Assembly: GCA_050050615.1 (NCBI GenBank)
Contig: JASFTV010000032.1
Span: 1-17,198, forward strand
Length of the DNA: 17,198 nt
Reading direction: 5' to 3'
Origin: JASFTV01 sp050050615
GTDB taxonomy: Bacteria; Desulfobacterota; DSM-4660; Desulfatiglandales; HGW-15
The translations under genes were made by a program, and so were the position numbers. Every line of letters starts with the position of its first letter. The first letter of the stretch is position 1. The notes below the pieces were generated by a model. The model did not search any database, was not told where the DNA came from, and was given only the letters and a program-made list of their open reading frames with translations. This document shows positions 1 to 6,096 of the stretch, in pieces.

Positions 1-498
1 TACCGTAACCTCAAGAGAATTTGATTGGGAGAGCAGGCTCAACCCATAGATCTTCAGCCGATTGCCGAGGCTGCCCCAACCCGATGAAGTCATTTCTTGA
101 CCATCAAAAAGTCAGGCATATATAGACAAAACCCCATACAGACCTTTTCCAATTTCTTACTTTAGATGCTTCCACCGGGCTTTAGTGAAGCTTCGCCTCA
201 AAGCGACGAGGCGTTTGCTCAAGATTTCTCGCTACGCTCGAAATGACAAAGGAGTGTGCTGAAAGGGTTGTCACACAGCCCCCAATGGTCATCGAGACGA
301 AATCGGCCTTGCAAGCGAGCCCGCTTCTCTCATATATCCCGCAAGCACAAACGATCTTCTTTTTTTCCAGCTTACCTGACGCTAAATCCATTTGCCCAAA
401 GCCTCAGAAGATGATACTTAAACTTGGTAGTGGCTTTGCTCGCAGAGCACAGAAACCTGAAATTGAAAGCTACATCAGTTCGCACGGAGGCTCTGGAT
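1..498. other. Region without a convincing gene before the GDT1-like gene
   Basis: I see no convincing coding region here. Short open frames exist on both strands. One leftward frame (182-391) ends in a dispersed repeat and resembles no family I know. The repeat at 183-250 is listed separately. A weak promoter-like pair for the rightward gene, TTGCAA at 309-314 and TATATC at 333-338 with an 18-base spacer, matches consensus only partly. Confidence 0.5.
183..250 (-). repeat. Dispersed palindromic intergenic repeat, copy 1
   Basis: Read leftward, this stretch starts with GTCATTTCGAGCGTAGCGAG and continues through a CGCCTC...GAGGCG inverted repeat to AAGCTTCACTA. Translated in one frame it gives VISSVARNLE, a spurious peptide I associate from memory with intergenic repeats in many bacterial genomes. 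A diverged second copy lies in the opposite orientation at 6490-6546, and 33 of 38 bases of the core match by hand alignment. Its function is unknown; a REP-like mobile palindrome is one possibility. Confidence 0.6.
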
Positions 499-777
499 AT
501 GGACTTTAAAATCATGCTTACGACCTTTGGGATGATATTCCTTGCCGAGTTAGGGGATAAAACCCAATTGGCGACCTTTGCTTTTTCAGCCGATAGCAAA
601 TCGCGACTCTCTGTTTTCATCGGGGCGGCAGGTGCCCTTGCACTCACCTCCTTACTGGCCGTGTTGCTTGGTTCTGCGGTGGGCAGGTTGATCCCATCGA
701 ACACGATCAAAATAGGCGCCGGCTTGCTTTTCGTCCTCCTGGGTCTCTGGATGTTGTTCTTCTCAGGAGGGGAGTGA
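499..777 (+). CDS. Single-repeat GDT1/TMEM165 (UPF0016) family membrane protein
   Basis: This 92-residue integral membrane protein carries the family signature E-L-G-D-K-T at residues 17-22, in the first transmembrane helix. That motif binds cations in GDT1/TMEM165/MneA proteins, which export Mn2+ or exchange Ca2+ or Mn2+ for H+. Three hydrophobic segments are visible, at about residues 5-16, 38-62 and 72-89. Full-length members have two such repeats; this one has a single repeat, so it would have to form a homodimer or pair with another half-size protein. No partner is visible in the window. The frame is open from 424, but the ATG at 499 follows a CGGAGG eight bases upstream and begins the family homology. 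The gene converges on the leftward selenoprotein gene, with 34 bases between stops. Manganese efflux is inferred from the family. Confidence 0.85.
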   Translation: MDFKIMLTTFGMIFLAELGDKTQLATFAFSADSKSRLSVFIGAAGALALTSLLAVLLGSAVGRLIPSNTIKIGAGLLFVLLGLWMLFFSGGE

Positions 778-811
778 GTCTCATCAGGCTGACGGGTTCT
801 CCAAGGGTCGT

Positions 812-1309
812 CTATTTTGTCCCACGGCTTTTGTAGTATCTTACAAGGTTCAGGACATCCTGGGCGACAAACCGACCAACGGGGCCGGAACTGTATACCG
901 CAACCTCGATGGTTTTGTCGGGGCGCACGATGAATCCGGTGGGCTGAATATACTTCTTCTCTCCATGATAAAAGGCACCCATGCCTTTGGACACCGCTTC
1001 AGCGTCCATATTGCAGGCCACGGGGAAGGTTATGCCTAATTTATTCACAAATTCTTCTGCCTTTTCTTTAGAGTCGACCGATCCCGCGATCACTTTCACC
1101 TGTTCACCGTCGAAATCCTTAATCATTGACTGGAAGTCGGCTAACTGCTGACTGCAAAAAGGTCACCAGTAACCACGGTACAAAAGAAGCACGCCATAGC
1201 CTTTTCCAAAGCCATCGGGCAGCCTGAGCGTCGCTCTATCAATGAGTTGCAATGCCATTTCCGGAAACCGGTCATTGCTATCGAGAAGTTTTGCCTCTGC
1301 TCTTGCCAT
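812..1309 (-). CDS. Selenocysteine-containing redoxin (AhpC/TSA, Prx-like2 type) with a U-P-F-C active site
   Basis: A 165-residue thioredoxin-fold redoxin is read through an in-frame TGA at 1165-1163 (codon 49). Around it the translation is L-L-L-Y-R-G-Y-W-U-P-F-C-S-Q-Q-L. Cysteine homologues in the AhpC/TSA (Prx-like2) family have Y-R-G-x-W-C-P-x-C, so the TGA sits on the catalytic cysteine and C52 is the resolving partner. Family-like sequence continues on both sides: R-L-P-D-G-F before it and P-T-G-F-I-V-R-P-D later. The ATG at 1309 has GGAGG five bases upstream, inside the tail of the overlapping J-protein gene (32-base overlap). This arrangement suggests translational coupling. The predicted role is thiol-dependent peroxide or disulfide reduction in the cytoplasm, since no signal peptide is seen. 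Without recoding, only 48 residues would be made. The alternatives are a nonsense mutation or a sequencing error. The hairpin following the TGA and the lack of any other defect argue for selenocysteine. Confidence 0.87.
1129..1170 (-). promoter_or_regulatory. Candidate bacterial SECIS hairpin following the selenocysteine UGA
   Basis: In the leftward mRNA, ACUGG (1170-1166, just before the UGA) can pair with CCAGU (1133-1129). Inside this, AGUC (1153-1150) pairs with GACU (1138-1135). After an A/C mismatch, GC (1148-1147) pairs with GC (1141-1140), closing the five-base loop AGUUA (1146-1142). The loop begins 17 bases after the UGA and has G at its second position followed by U. Bacterial SECIS elements, which bind SelB, are known to place a short apical loop with an early G at about this distance. 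The fold was made by eye, and no energy was computed. Confidence 0.65.
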
Positions 1310-1823
1310 CTCTGCCTCCATTCATCCCTTTGCCCTTGCCACTGCGAGCGCCTTTTCCCTTACCACCGCCACCTCTTTTCTCTTGTCTGAGGCGGGACTC
1401 CCTTTCTTCTTTGCCCGCTTCCACCTTTGCTTCGTCCACCTGGGCCATAAATCGCCGAACCGCTGCGGAGAAGTAGGACAATGCTGTCAGAACAAAACGT
1501 GTGGCACTTTCAGCAATCGCCTCTGTCCTATCCCCGGCTTCGGTTCTTCGATAGGCCTTGTCTGGCTCAGCCTCCCCGTTCGCTTTTGCCCCCTTCTGTT
1601 GCTCATGTCCCCTCTTGCCGTCTGAAGACAGGTAAGATTTTACCGTTTCGTAAGCCGTGTTGATCTCTTTCAATTTTTCCTCAGCCTTTTGCCTAAGCCG
1701 AGGATTGCTAGAGAACCGGTCCGGATGCCAAATACTGACCAAGTCCTTGTAGGCCTGTTTCGCTTCATCTAAAGAGGCGTTCCGGTGAAGCTCAAGAATT
1801 TTGAAACATCGCTGAATATCCAT
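1278..1823 (-). CDS. J-domain protein with a basic glycine-rich tail
   Basis: This is a 181-residue protein with an N-terminal J domain at about residues 3-66. The H-P-D tripeptide needed to stimulate the Hsp70 ATPase is intact at 33-35, inside S-I-W-H-P-D-R-F. No zinc-finger or C-terminal DnaJ domains follow, so this is a type III J protein. The middle (about 70-140) is charged, with a helical patch near A-L-S-Y-F-S-A-A-V. The last 35 residues are low-complexity Gly, Lys and Arg (G-G-G-G-K-G-K-G-A-R), which could bind nucleic acid or an acidic partner. It lies 56 bases after yhbY, and its final 32 bases overlap the selenoprotein start, so the three genes probably form one transcript. The ATG at 1823 is preceded by a weak AAGGG. 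The client is unknown. Confidence 0.85.
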   Translation of the reverse strand: MDIQRCFKILELHRNASLDEAKQAYKDLVSIWHPDRFSSNPRLRQKAEEKLKEINTAYETVKSYLSSDGKRGHEQQKGAKANGEAEPDKAYRRTEAGDRTEAIAESATRFVLTALSYFSAAVRRFMAQVDEAKVEAGKEERESRLRQEKRGGGGKGKGARSGKGKGMNGGRDGKSRGKTSR

Positions 1824-1879
1824 CGCACCCTTTCCCTTAACATTCTTTATGAAGATTCCATAAATTGAATGCTCTCCTT

Positions 1880-2197
1880 CTATCCGCTCCTGTCCGGGAC
1901 CACGATCTTCTTTTTTTCCGGATCCTCTTGTTCGCGATAAAAAATGCCTGTGTGGCCGATCATCCCGACCATTTCAGAGCCCGTCTTCTCTTCAAGGAGA
2001 CTTCCGATCTCTTGTTTCTGAGACTTTTCTTTCAAATCAACAAATTTTACCTTAATGAGTTCATGACTTTGAAGGGCTGCATCGACCGAATGAATAATGC
2101 TATCCGTCATCCCCTTCTGTCCTATGAACACCACCGGCTTCATGCGGTGGGCAAGCCCCTTCAGATATCTTCTCTGAAAACCTTTCAGTTTTTTCAA
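1880..2197 (-). CDS. yhbY: YhbY/CRM-domain RNA-binding protein, TTG start
   Basis: This 105-residue member of the CRS1-YhbY (CRM) family binds RNA and associates with the pre-50S ribosomal subunit in other bacteria. The family hallmarks are in order: K-G-F-Q-R-R-Y-L-K-G-L-A-H at 5-17, K-P-V-V-F-I-G-Q-K-G with the GxxG loop at 26-29, and H-E-L-I-K-V-K-F at 45-52. The frame stays open to a TTG at 2227. I chose the TTG at 2197 because GGGAGG stands five bases before it and the resulting M-K-K-L-K-G matches usual YhbY N-termini. The C-terminus has a short lysine-rich extension, E-D-P-E-K-K-K. It is the first gene of the leftward J-protein and selenoprotein operon. A candidate -10 (TATGAT) lies at 2259-2254. 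Confidence 0.9.
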   Translation of the reverse strand: MKKLKGFQRRYLKGLAHRMKPVVFIGQKGMTDSIIHSVDAALQSHELIKVKFVDLKEKSQKQEIGSLLEEKTGSEMVGMIGHTGIFYREQEDPEKKKIVVPDRSG

Positions 2198-2349
2198 AAC
2201 ATCCTCCCGTATCCGTGATTTCCTCAACCGATTCCTTTACCACGCCTGGCAAGATCATAGCAAAATAGGGCACATCAACAAACAAATAATATTATCATAT
2301 TCTTCGTCCTGCCGCTTTCGAAATAAATGACCGGTTGTTCTTGTATTGC

Positions 2350-2377
2350 TTGTATTAAATGATGATTTTTGTATGAT
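2350..2377 (+). promoter_or_regulatory. Candidate sigma70 promoter of the HD-domain gene
   Basis: TTGTAT (2350-2355) and TATGAT (2372-2377) are separated by 16 bases within an AT-rich stretch. The -10 matches 5 of 6 consensus bases and the -35 only 3 of 6. It lies 35 bases before the HD-domain gene start and is divergent from yhbY. Confidence 0.35.
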
Positions 2378-2412
2378 GGCTCCATCGCACTGATCATAGA
2401 GGAGGTTGCCAT

Positions 2413-2991
2413 ATGAGTCCAAAAGTCCCGACCCGAGAAGAGGCATATCGTCTTCTTACGGATTACAACAAGAATGAGAGTCTAATTAAACATGCCTTGG
2501 CCGTGGAGGGCGTGATGCGGTATATGGCTCGAAAACGTGGAGAAGACGAAGAGAAATGGGGCGTCATCGGCCTGGTGCATGATCTGGATTACGAGCAGTT
2601 TCCAGCTGAGCACTGTCGCAAAACCGAGGAAATCCTCAGGGCAGAAGACTGGCCTGAGGAATATATTAGGGCCGTGGTTAGCCACGGATGGGGCCTCTGT
2701 TCCGATGTTGAACCACAGACCGAGCTTGAAAAGGTTCTTTATGCCATTGACGAGCTGACCGGCCTTGTGGCAACGACAGCCCTTGTCCGTCCTTCAAAAA
2801 GCGTTCTGGACACAAAAGCCAAATCGGTCAAAAAGAAATGGAAAGACAAGAGATTCGCAGCGGGTGTAGACAGGTCCATCATTGAAAGGGGCGCTGAGAT
2901 GTTAGGTGTGGAGTTGACGGACCTGATCACAGATACGATCATGGGCATGCGGCAAGTGGCCGAAGAGATCGGCCTGAAAGGCGCTTTATAA
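2413..2991 (+). CDS. HD-domain metal-dependent phosphohydrolase
   Basis: This 192-residue cytoplasmic protein has the HD-superfamily metal-binding residues: H27 in K-H-A-L-A-V-E, H56-D57 in G-L-V-H-D-L-D-Y, H91 in V-S-H-G-W, and D113 in A-I-D-E-L-T-G-L. This pattern is typical of stand-alone HDIG-type hydrolases, whose substrates are usually nucleotides or other phosphomonoesters or phosphodiesters. The C-terminal half is helical and basic (K-S-V-K-K-K-W-K-D-K at 137-146). The ATG at 2413 follows a strong AGAGGAGG about eight bases upstream. It appears monocistronic, as 265 bases separate it from ihfA. The exact substrate cannot be read from sequence, and no effector domain is attached. Confidence 0.85.
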   Translation: MSPKVPTREEAYRLLTDYNKNESLIKHALAVEGVMRYMARKRGEDEEKWGVIGLVHDLDYEQFPAEHCRKTEEILRAEDWPEEYIRAVVSHGWGLCSDVEPQTELEKVLYAIDELTGLVATTALVRPSKSVLDTKAKSVKKKWKDKRFAAGVDRSIIERGAEMLGVELTDLITDTIMGMRQVAEEIGLKGAL

Positions 2992-3163
2992 GATCCTCAT
3001 CTCTGACGGCTTCTATAAGGCAGCCTGTATTTCGTTGTTCTTTTCTGATTGTTTGACAGGGTCCTGGAAGAAGGGCTCAAATGGACCTCTTTTGGGATTT
3101 TTGTTGCCATTTTGTCTGTCCTGAAAATTCTTCTTTCTAAGTCTCTGTAACATGATAAATTTC

Positions 3164-3201
3164 TTGACAAAATGAGGAACTGAAGGTAATTTCTCGTTAC
3201 C
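3164..3201 (+). promoter_or_regulatory. Candidate ihfA promoter with an overlapping dyad
   Basis: A perfect TTGACA (3164-3169) is followed after 17 bases by TAATTT (3187-3192), a weak -10. The inverted repeat GGTAA (3185-3189) / TTACC (3197-3201) covers the -10 and could be an operator. It lies 56 bases before the ihfA start. Confidence 0.4.
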
Positions 3202-3256
3202 TAGTCAGAAAACCCCTTAAGAAACCAAGAATCTTTCCCCAAAGGAGCATTGAGTC

Positions 3257-3544
3257 ATGACTGTGACCAAAGATCACATCGTTAATTCCCTCTGCACTCA
3301 GATGGGCTTGCCCAAAAGAAAATCCGCTGAGTTGCTTGAATCTCTCTTGAAACTAATTGTAAGGACTCTGGAGAATGGTGAGGATGTCCTGATCAGTGGG
3401 TTTGGGAAGTTTTGTATCAAGCAGAAAAAGGAACGAAAGGGAAGGAATCCTGCTACCGGGGAAGACTTGATGCTCGGATCGAGAAGAGTGGTTACCTTCA
3501 AATGTTCCCCGATCTTGAGGAGCAAGGTAAATCATAAGGAATAG
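3257..3544 (+). CDS. ihfA: Integration host factor alpha subunit (HU/IHF family)
   Basis: This 95-residue DNA-bending protein starts with the typical M-T-V-T-K-D-H-I-V. It carries the G-F-G-K-F core at 48-52 and the beta-arm motif K-G-R-N-P-A-T-G-E at 61-69, whose proline intercalates into the minor groove. The arm reads like IHF-alpha (R-N-P-x-T-G-E-D), but IHF-alpha, IHF-beta and HU are hard to separate by eye. IHF would act as a heterodimer, and no partner gene is in the window. The ATG at 3257 follows AAAGGAG with suitable spacing. In most proteobacteria ihfA sits after pheT; here it stands alone with its own leader, as in many deltaproteobacteria. It converges on the J/HTH gene. Confidence 0.88.
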   Translation: MTVTKDHIVNSLCTQMGLPKRKSAELLESLLKLIVRTLENGEDVLISGFGKFCIKQKKERKGRNPATGEDLMLGSRRVVTFKCSPILRSKVNHKE

Positions 3545-3621
3545 AGCAGACGGACAACAGTCTCTATCGCCTATCAAGCCCTTCCCAATCCATGAATCGA
3601 AAGCAAGGAAGGTGGATTCAT
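3542..3621. terminator. Possible hairpins between convergent ihfA and the J/HTH gene
   Basis: Two inverted repeats lie between the converging stop codons: ATAGAG...CTCTAT, directly after ihfA, and ATGAATC (3592-3598) / GATTCAT (3615-3621) with a 16-base loop. Neither is GC-rich or followed by a clear T-run, so termination is only a guess from position. Confidence 0.3.
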
Positions 3622-3625
3622 ACCC

Positions 3626-4285
3626 CTAGCTTGGCGATTGGACTTGATTCATGTTTTTTATGTAAGCCTCAAAAATCCTTTCTGGATCTAACTGAAGAAC
3701 TTCTGCATAGGATTTTATGAAACTCTTCAAATAGATCTTTGCGGGAAGCTTTTCAAACTCATCTTTTTCTACGGAACTCAATATCGAAACATTGATCCTT
3801 GTGATTTCGAAAACCTCCTCCAATGAAATCCCGATGGATTCTCTCAGCTTCTCTAAATCAAAGCCTGAAATCGATACCTTTTCGAGAATCTCTCTCCTCT
3901 CTTCGTCATGATCACTTGTCTTGACTTTATTTCTAATTCGATTGATAAAGGCATCCCTACTTTTCGACTGCCCTGTCTGAAAAAGTGGAACCGCTTTCTT
4001 ATGCCCTTTCTTTTCTAAAATTGAGGCATCGATCTTCCCTTCATCGACGAGCAACCTCTCATAATCGGCCCTCTTCTTATCATCGATTAGCGTGGAATAG
4101 GCCTCCTCGATTTTTCTCAATACAGTTTTCCTTTCACTATCATTGAAAAATGAGTAGGTACTCAATGAATCTTCGCTATAGATAGAAAGTGCCTCCTTAT
4201 AGGCCTCTTTAATTTCAAAAGAAGAGGCGTTGGCAGGAACTTCCAGGATTTCAAAATGGTTCAATTTTTCAAATTTCTTAATCAT
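3626..4285 (-). CDS. J-like domain plus RodZ-type helix-turn-helix protein
   Basis: This 219-residue protein has two recognisable parts. Residues 8-78 resemble a J domain (H-F-E-I-L-E-V-P, then K-E-A-Y at 27-30, then I-E-E-A-Y-S-T-L and D-Y-E-R-L). The H-P-D loop is replaced by Y-S-E-D-S, so it should not activate Hsp70. Residues 142-212 match the HTH_25 type found in RodZ and similar proteins: L-E-K-L-R-E-S-I-G-I-S-L-E-E-V, then A-K-I-Y-L-K-S-F-I-K-S-Y-A. The two parts are joined by a charged linker. No transmembrane helix is present, unlike RodZ. The ATG overlaps the ATPase stop by four bases (ATGA), showing tight coupling. It could be a DNA-binding or scaffold partner of the ATPase; that role is inferred from the pairing. 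Confidence 0.8.
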   Translation of the reverse strand: MIKKFEKLNHFEILEVPANASSFEIKEAYKEALSIYSEDSLSTYSFFNDSERKTVLRKIEEAYSTLIDDKKRADYERLLVDEGKIDASILEKKGHKKAVPLFQTGQSKSRDAFINRIRNKVKTSDHDEERREILEKVSISGFDLEKLRESIGISLEEVFEITRINVSILSSVEKDEFEKLPAKIYLKSFIKSYAEVLQLDPERIFEAYIKNMNQVQSPS

Positions 4286-5205
4286 AGTGACGACGGTTGT
4301 ACCGCTGGATCTATTCCGTTGGATACGATTTTGTTTGCAATACTCTCCAGGGCTGTCGCTGTGGATGTGTAGGGATACTTATTGATGTACACCTCTTTTG
4401 AGAAGATAGAGTCGTGAACCCTTTCATCATAGACGATATTATCCAAGAATCTAAATCTGGAGTAAAAGTGCTTGTTGCATACTCTTTCAATTTTATCCCC
4501 AAGGGTTACATCAGTCTGTTTACGGAATTGATTCAAGACGAATTTCAGTTCAAACTCAGCCAATCTATCTTGCAACAGCTTCCCCTTTTCATGGTCATGT
4601 TTCTTGACATATTCGATAAGCTCTACTGGCGATCCTACCGAACCATTTTTCAAATTGGAAACCATGTCCCTGAGAGAGGAAATGAAATCCCCTTGTCTAA
4701 GTAATTGCTTTATCTTCCTTAGATATACGGCCCTGATAAATCGAAAGGTATTTTCTATCGATGTGGGTTCAGGGGTGACCACAAACAACCCTTCATTAGA
4801 AGACAGGAAAAAATCCAGGGTGTTGTAGTTCGTTCCCGCACCTAGATCCAGTAAAATGCATTCGTAATGGAGAGCCTGAATGGCTTTTATGATTTTCATC
4901 TTCTGGGCATAGAATAGGTTGGCGATTTCCATGGAGCAATTCATGGAGCTGATCATAAACAGATTTGGGATAAGCGTCGGTACGGCCGCATCATGGAGAT
5001 CGCTTACCATCTTGTTCAAGAAATCATTGAGCCCGACATTTGGATTTGTCAGCCCTAACAAGGTATGAAGGTTGGAACCCCCAAGATCTAGATCAATCAA
5101 CACCACCCTCTTACCCTGCTTTGCAAACAATACCCCGAGGTTCACAGTCAGAAAACTCTTTCCACTGCCTCCCTTTCCCCCACCTATAGGATATATACGG
5201 GACAT
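4282..5205 (-). CDS. MinD/ParA-family P-loop ATPase
   Basis: This 307-residue ATPase of the MinD/ParA/FlhG class has a deviant Walker A, G-G-G-K-G-G-S-G-K-S, at residues 8-17 with the signature lysine K11. A switch-I-type D-L-D-L-G-G-S-N follows at 38-45, and the Walker B region L-L-D-L-G-A-G is at 118-124. The Walker B stretch has L-G-A-G after the aspartate, as in FlhG-type proteins. The segment T-P-E-P-T-S-I at 144-150 is also typical of FlhG/MinD. A C-terminal amphipathic membrane-targeting helix is not obvious. Such ATPases position membrane or surface structures or segregate DNA. The gene lies 37 bases after the PilZ-like gene and overlaps the J/HTH gene by four bases. No flagellar genes are near, so assignment to flagellar placement is not supported. 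The ATG at 5205 lacks a strong ribosome site. Confidence 0.88.
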   Translation of the reverse strand: MSRIYPIGGGKGGSGKSFLTVNLGVLFAKQGKRVVLIDLDLGGSNLHTLLGLTNPNVGLNDFLNKMVSDLHDAAVPTLIPNLFMISSMNCSMEIANLFYAQKMKIIKAIQALHYECILLDLGAGTNYNTLDFFLSSNEGLFVVTPEPTSIENTFRFIRAVYLRKIKQLLRQGDFISSLRDMVSNLKNGSVGSPVELIEYVKKHDHEKGKLLQDRLAEFELKFVLNQFRKQTDVTLGDKIERVCNKHFYSRFRFLDNIVYDERVHDSIFSKEVYINKYPYTSTATALESIANKIVSNGIDPAVQPSSL

Positions 5206-5242
5206 TTTATAAGGTTGGTCTGTCTCGTTGCTGCTTGTAAGC

Positions 5243-5587
5243 TTAACCTTCTAGGATCTCAAGCCCCACCAAGTAGTGACCTTTTAACCGTCCTTGATCG
5301 TTCTTTGTGATGTGGCTAATTGCCGTCTTCTGATAATTGGATGGGCAGGATGAACGAGGGGAATAGTATTTTACATCCAATGTGTCCCCGACCTTTAACC
5401 GTGACAGGAGATCTGAGTCCTCCTTGACTAAGACGCACATAGATGCCGGGGCAACGTTCCAGATTCTGAATTGGTAGGCCAGGTCAAGTCCGTCAACACT
5501 AAATTCTGCACTGTGGTACTGATCAAATCCTTTTTGGGGTTCAAGCCTTTGATCGAGGATTTTTTCGGCCAGGAAATCTTCCTTCAC
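5243..5587 (-). CDS. PilZ-like domain protein, GTG start
   Basis: This is a 114-residue single-domain protein. The segment F-R-I-W-N-V-A-P-A-S-M-C-V-L-V at 40-54 corresponds to the D/N-x-S-x-x-G strand of PilZ domains, and L-K-V-G-D-T-L-D-V-K-Y-Y and G-H-Y-L-V-G-L-E-I to later strands. The upstream R-x-x-x-R c-di-GMP motif is not clear: only R14 is placed near it. The glycine of the second motif is replaced (A-P-A-S-M), so c-di-GMP binding is doubtful. The GTG start at 5587 is supported by an AAGGAGG upstream. It heads the operon with the ATPase and the J/HTH protein, behind a good promoter. It is a likely adaptor or regulator of the ATPase by context only. Confidence 0.65.
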   Translation of the reverse strand: MKEDFLAEKILDQRLEPQKGFDQYHSAEFSVDGLDLAYQFRIWNVAPASMCVLVKEDSDLLSRLKVGDTLDVKYYSPRSSCPSNYQKTAISHITKNDQGRLKGHYLVGLEILEG

Positions 5588-5727
5588 GCCTTCCTCCTTT
5601 TATATGATAGATGATGTTCAATAAATCCTTTATGTTACGTGCCCATCCCTCTGAGTCGATTTGATCATGGGAACTTAGTGATCTGTGGATTCTTTTCACC
5701 AGAGTCCATTTGCCCAAATTATAAATA

Positions 5728-5755
5728 ATGATACCTATATAGTTATATTTGTCAA
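5728..5755 (-). promoter_or_regulatory. Sigma70-type promoter for the PilZ-MinD-J/HTH operon
   Basis: Read leftward, TTGACA (5755-5750) is a perfect -35. It is followed after 16 bases by TATCAT (5733-5728), which matches 5 of 6 bases of the -10. It gives a leader of roughly 135 bases to the GTG start of the PilZ-like gene. A perfect TATAAT (5723-5718) just downstream lacks a fitting -35. Confidence 0.6.
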
Positions 5756-5952
5756 TAATTATTTTATAAATAAGCTAAAATATACATAATCTTAATGGGT
5801 CCTGGCGATTTCAACCGCTGCAGACACCCCTATTCAACTTAACTTATTGTTCATCTGCATTTTGAACTGAACCTCACCGCATTCCAAAGGATTCTAGGCA
5901 CTTTGACTGAAGTGATTGACGGAAGCAAGGATTTGTATTATTCAAAAAAACT

Positions 5953-6096
5953 ATGAACAAGAAAAAACTGATCGAAATCATTCAAGGGATCCTTAAGACG
6001 GACGCTGATCTGAGTTTCCTGAAGAAGCTAAAGGAAAGCGAACTTGAAACATTGGTGGCATGTATCAGGGAACGAATAGACCAAGTCGGAACTTGA
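5953..6096 (+). CDS. Small 47-residue protein of unknown function
   Basis: The ATG at 5953 opens a 47-residue frame ending in TGA at 6094-6096. It begins M-N-K-K-K-L-I-E-I-I and continues with D-L-S-F-L-K-K-L and S-E-L-E-T-L-V-A-C-I-R-E-R. Its pattern of Leu and Ile every three or four residues alternating with charge predicts two amphipathic helices, unlike random intergenic translation. It reminds me of small conserved proteins of deltaproteobacteria, but that is only an impression. No strong ribosome site is visible: AAGGA stands about 20 bases upstream. Confidence 0.6.
   Translation: MNKKKLIEIIQGILKTDADLSFLKKLKESELETLVACIRERIDQVGT

Noticed and set aside
351..369. Shared 18-mer ACGATCTTCTTTTTTTCC at 351 and near 1903
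   Set aside because: The second copy encodes the lysine-rich tail of YhbY. The match is mostly a T-run and does not extend, so it looks like chance.
182..391. Leftward 69-codon frame with three cysteines before the repeat
   Set aside because: Its C-terminal third is the repeat translation (VISSVARNLE), and the rest has no family resemblance or good ribosome site.
812..1126. Redoxin fragment starting at the ATG at 1126 as the whole gene
   Set aside because: It lacks the N-terminal strand and the active site, and has no ribosome site. The family homology continues upstream through the TGA to 1309.
1163..1165. The TGA as an inactivating mutation (pseudogene)
   Set aside because: The rest of the frame is intact, the TGA falls precisely on the catalytic Cys position, and a suitable hairpin follows. 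Genome-level selenocysteine genes would settle it.
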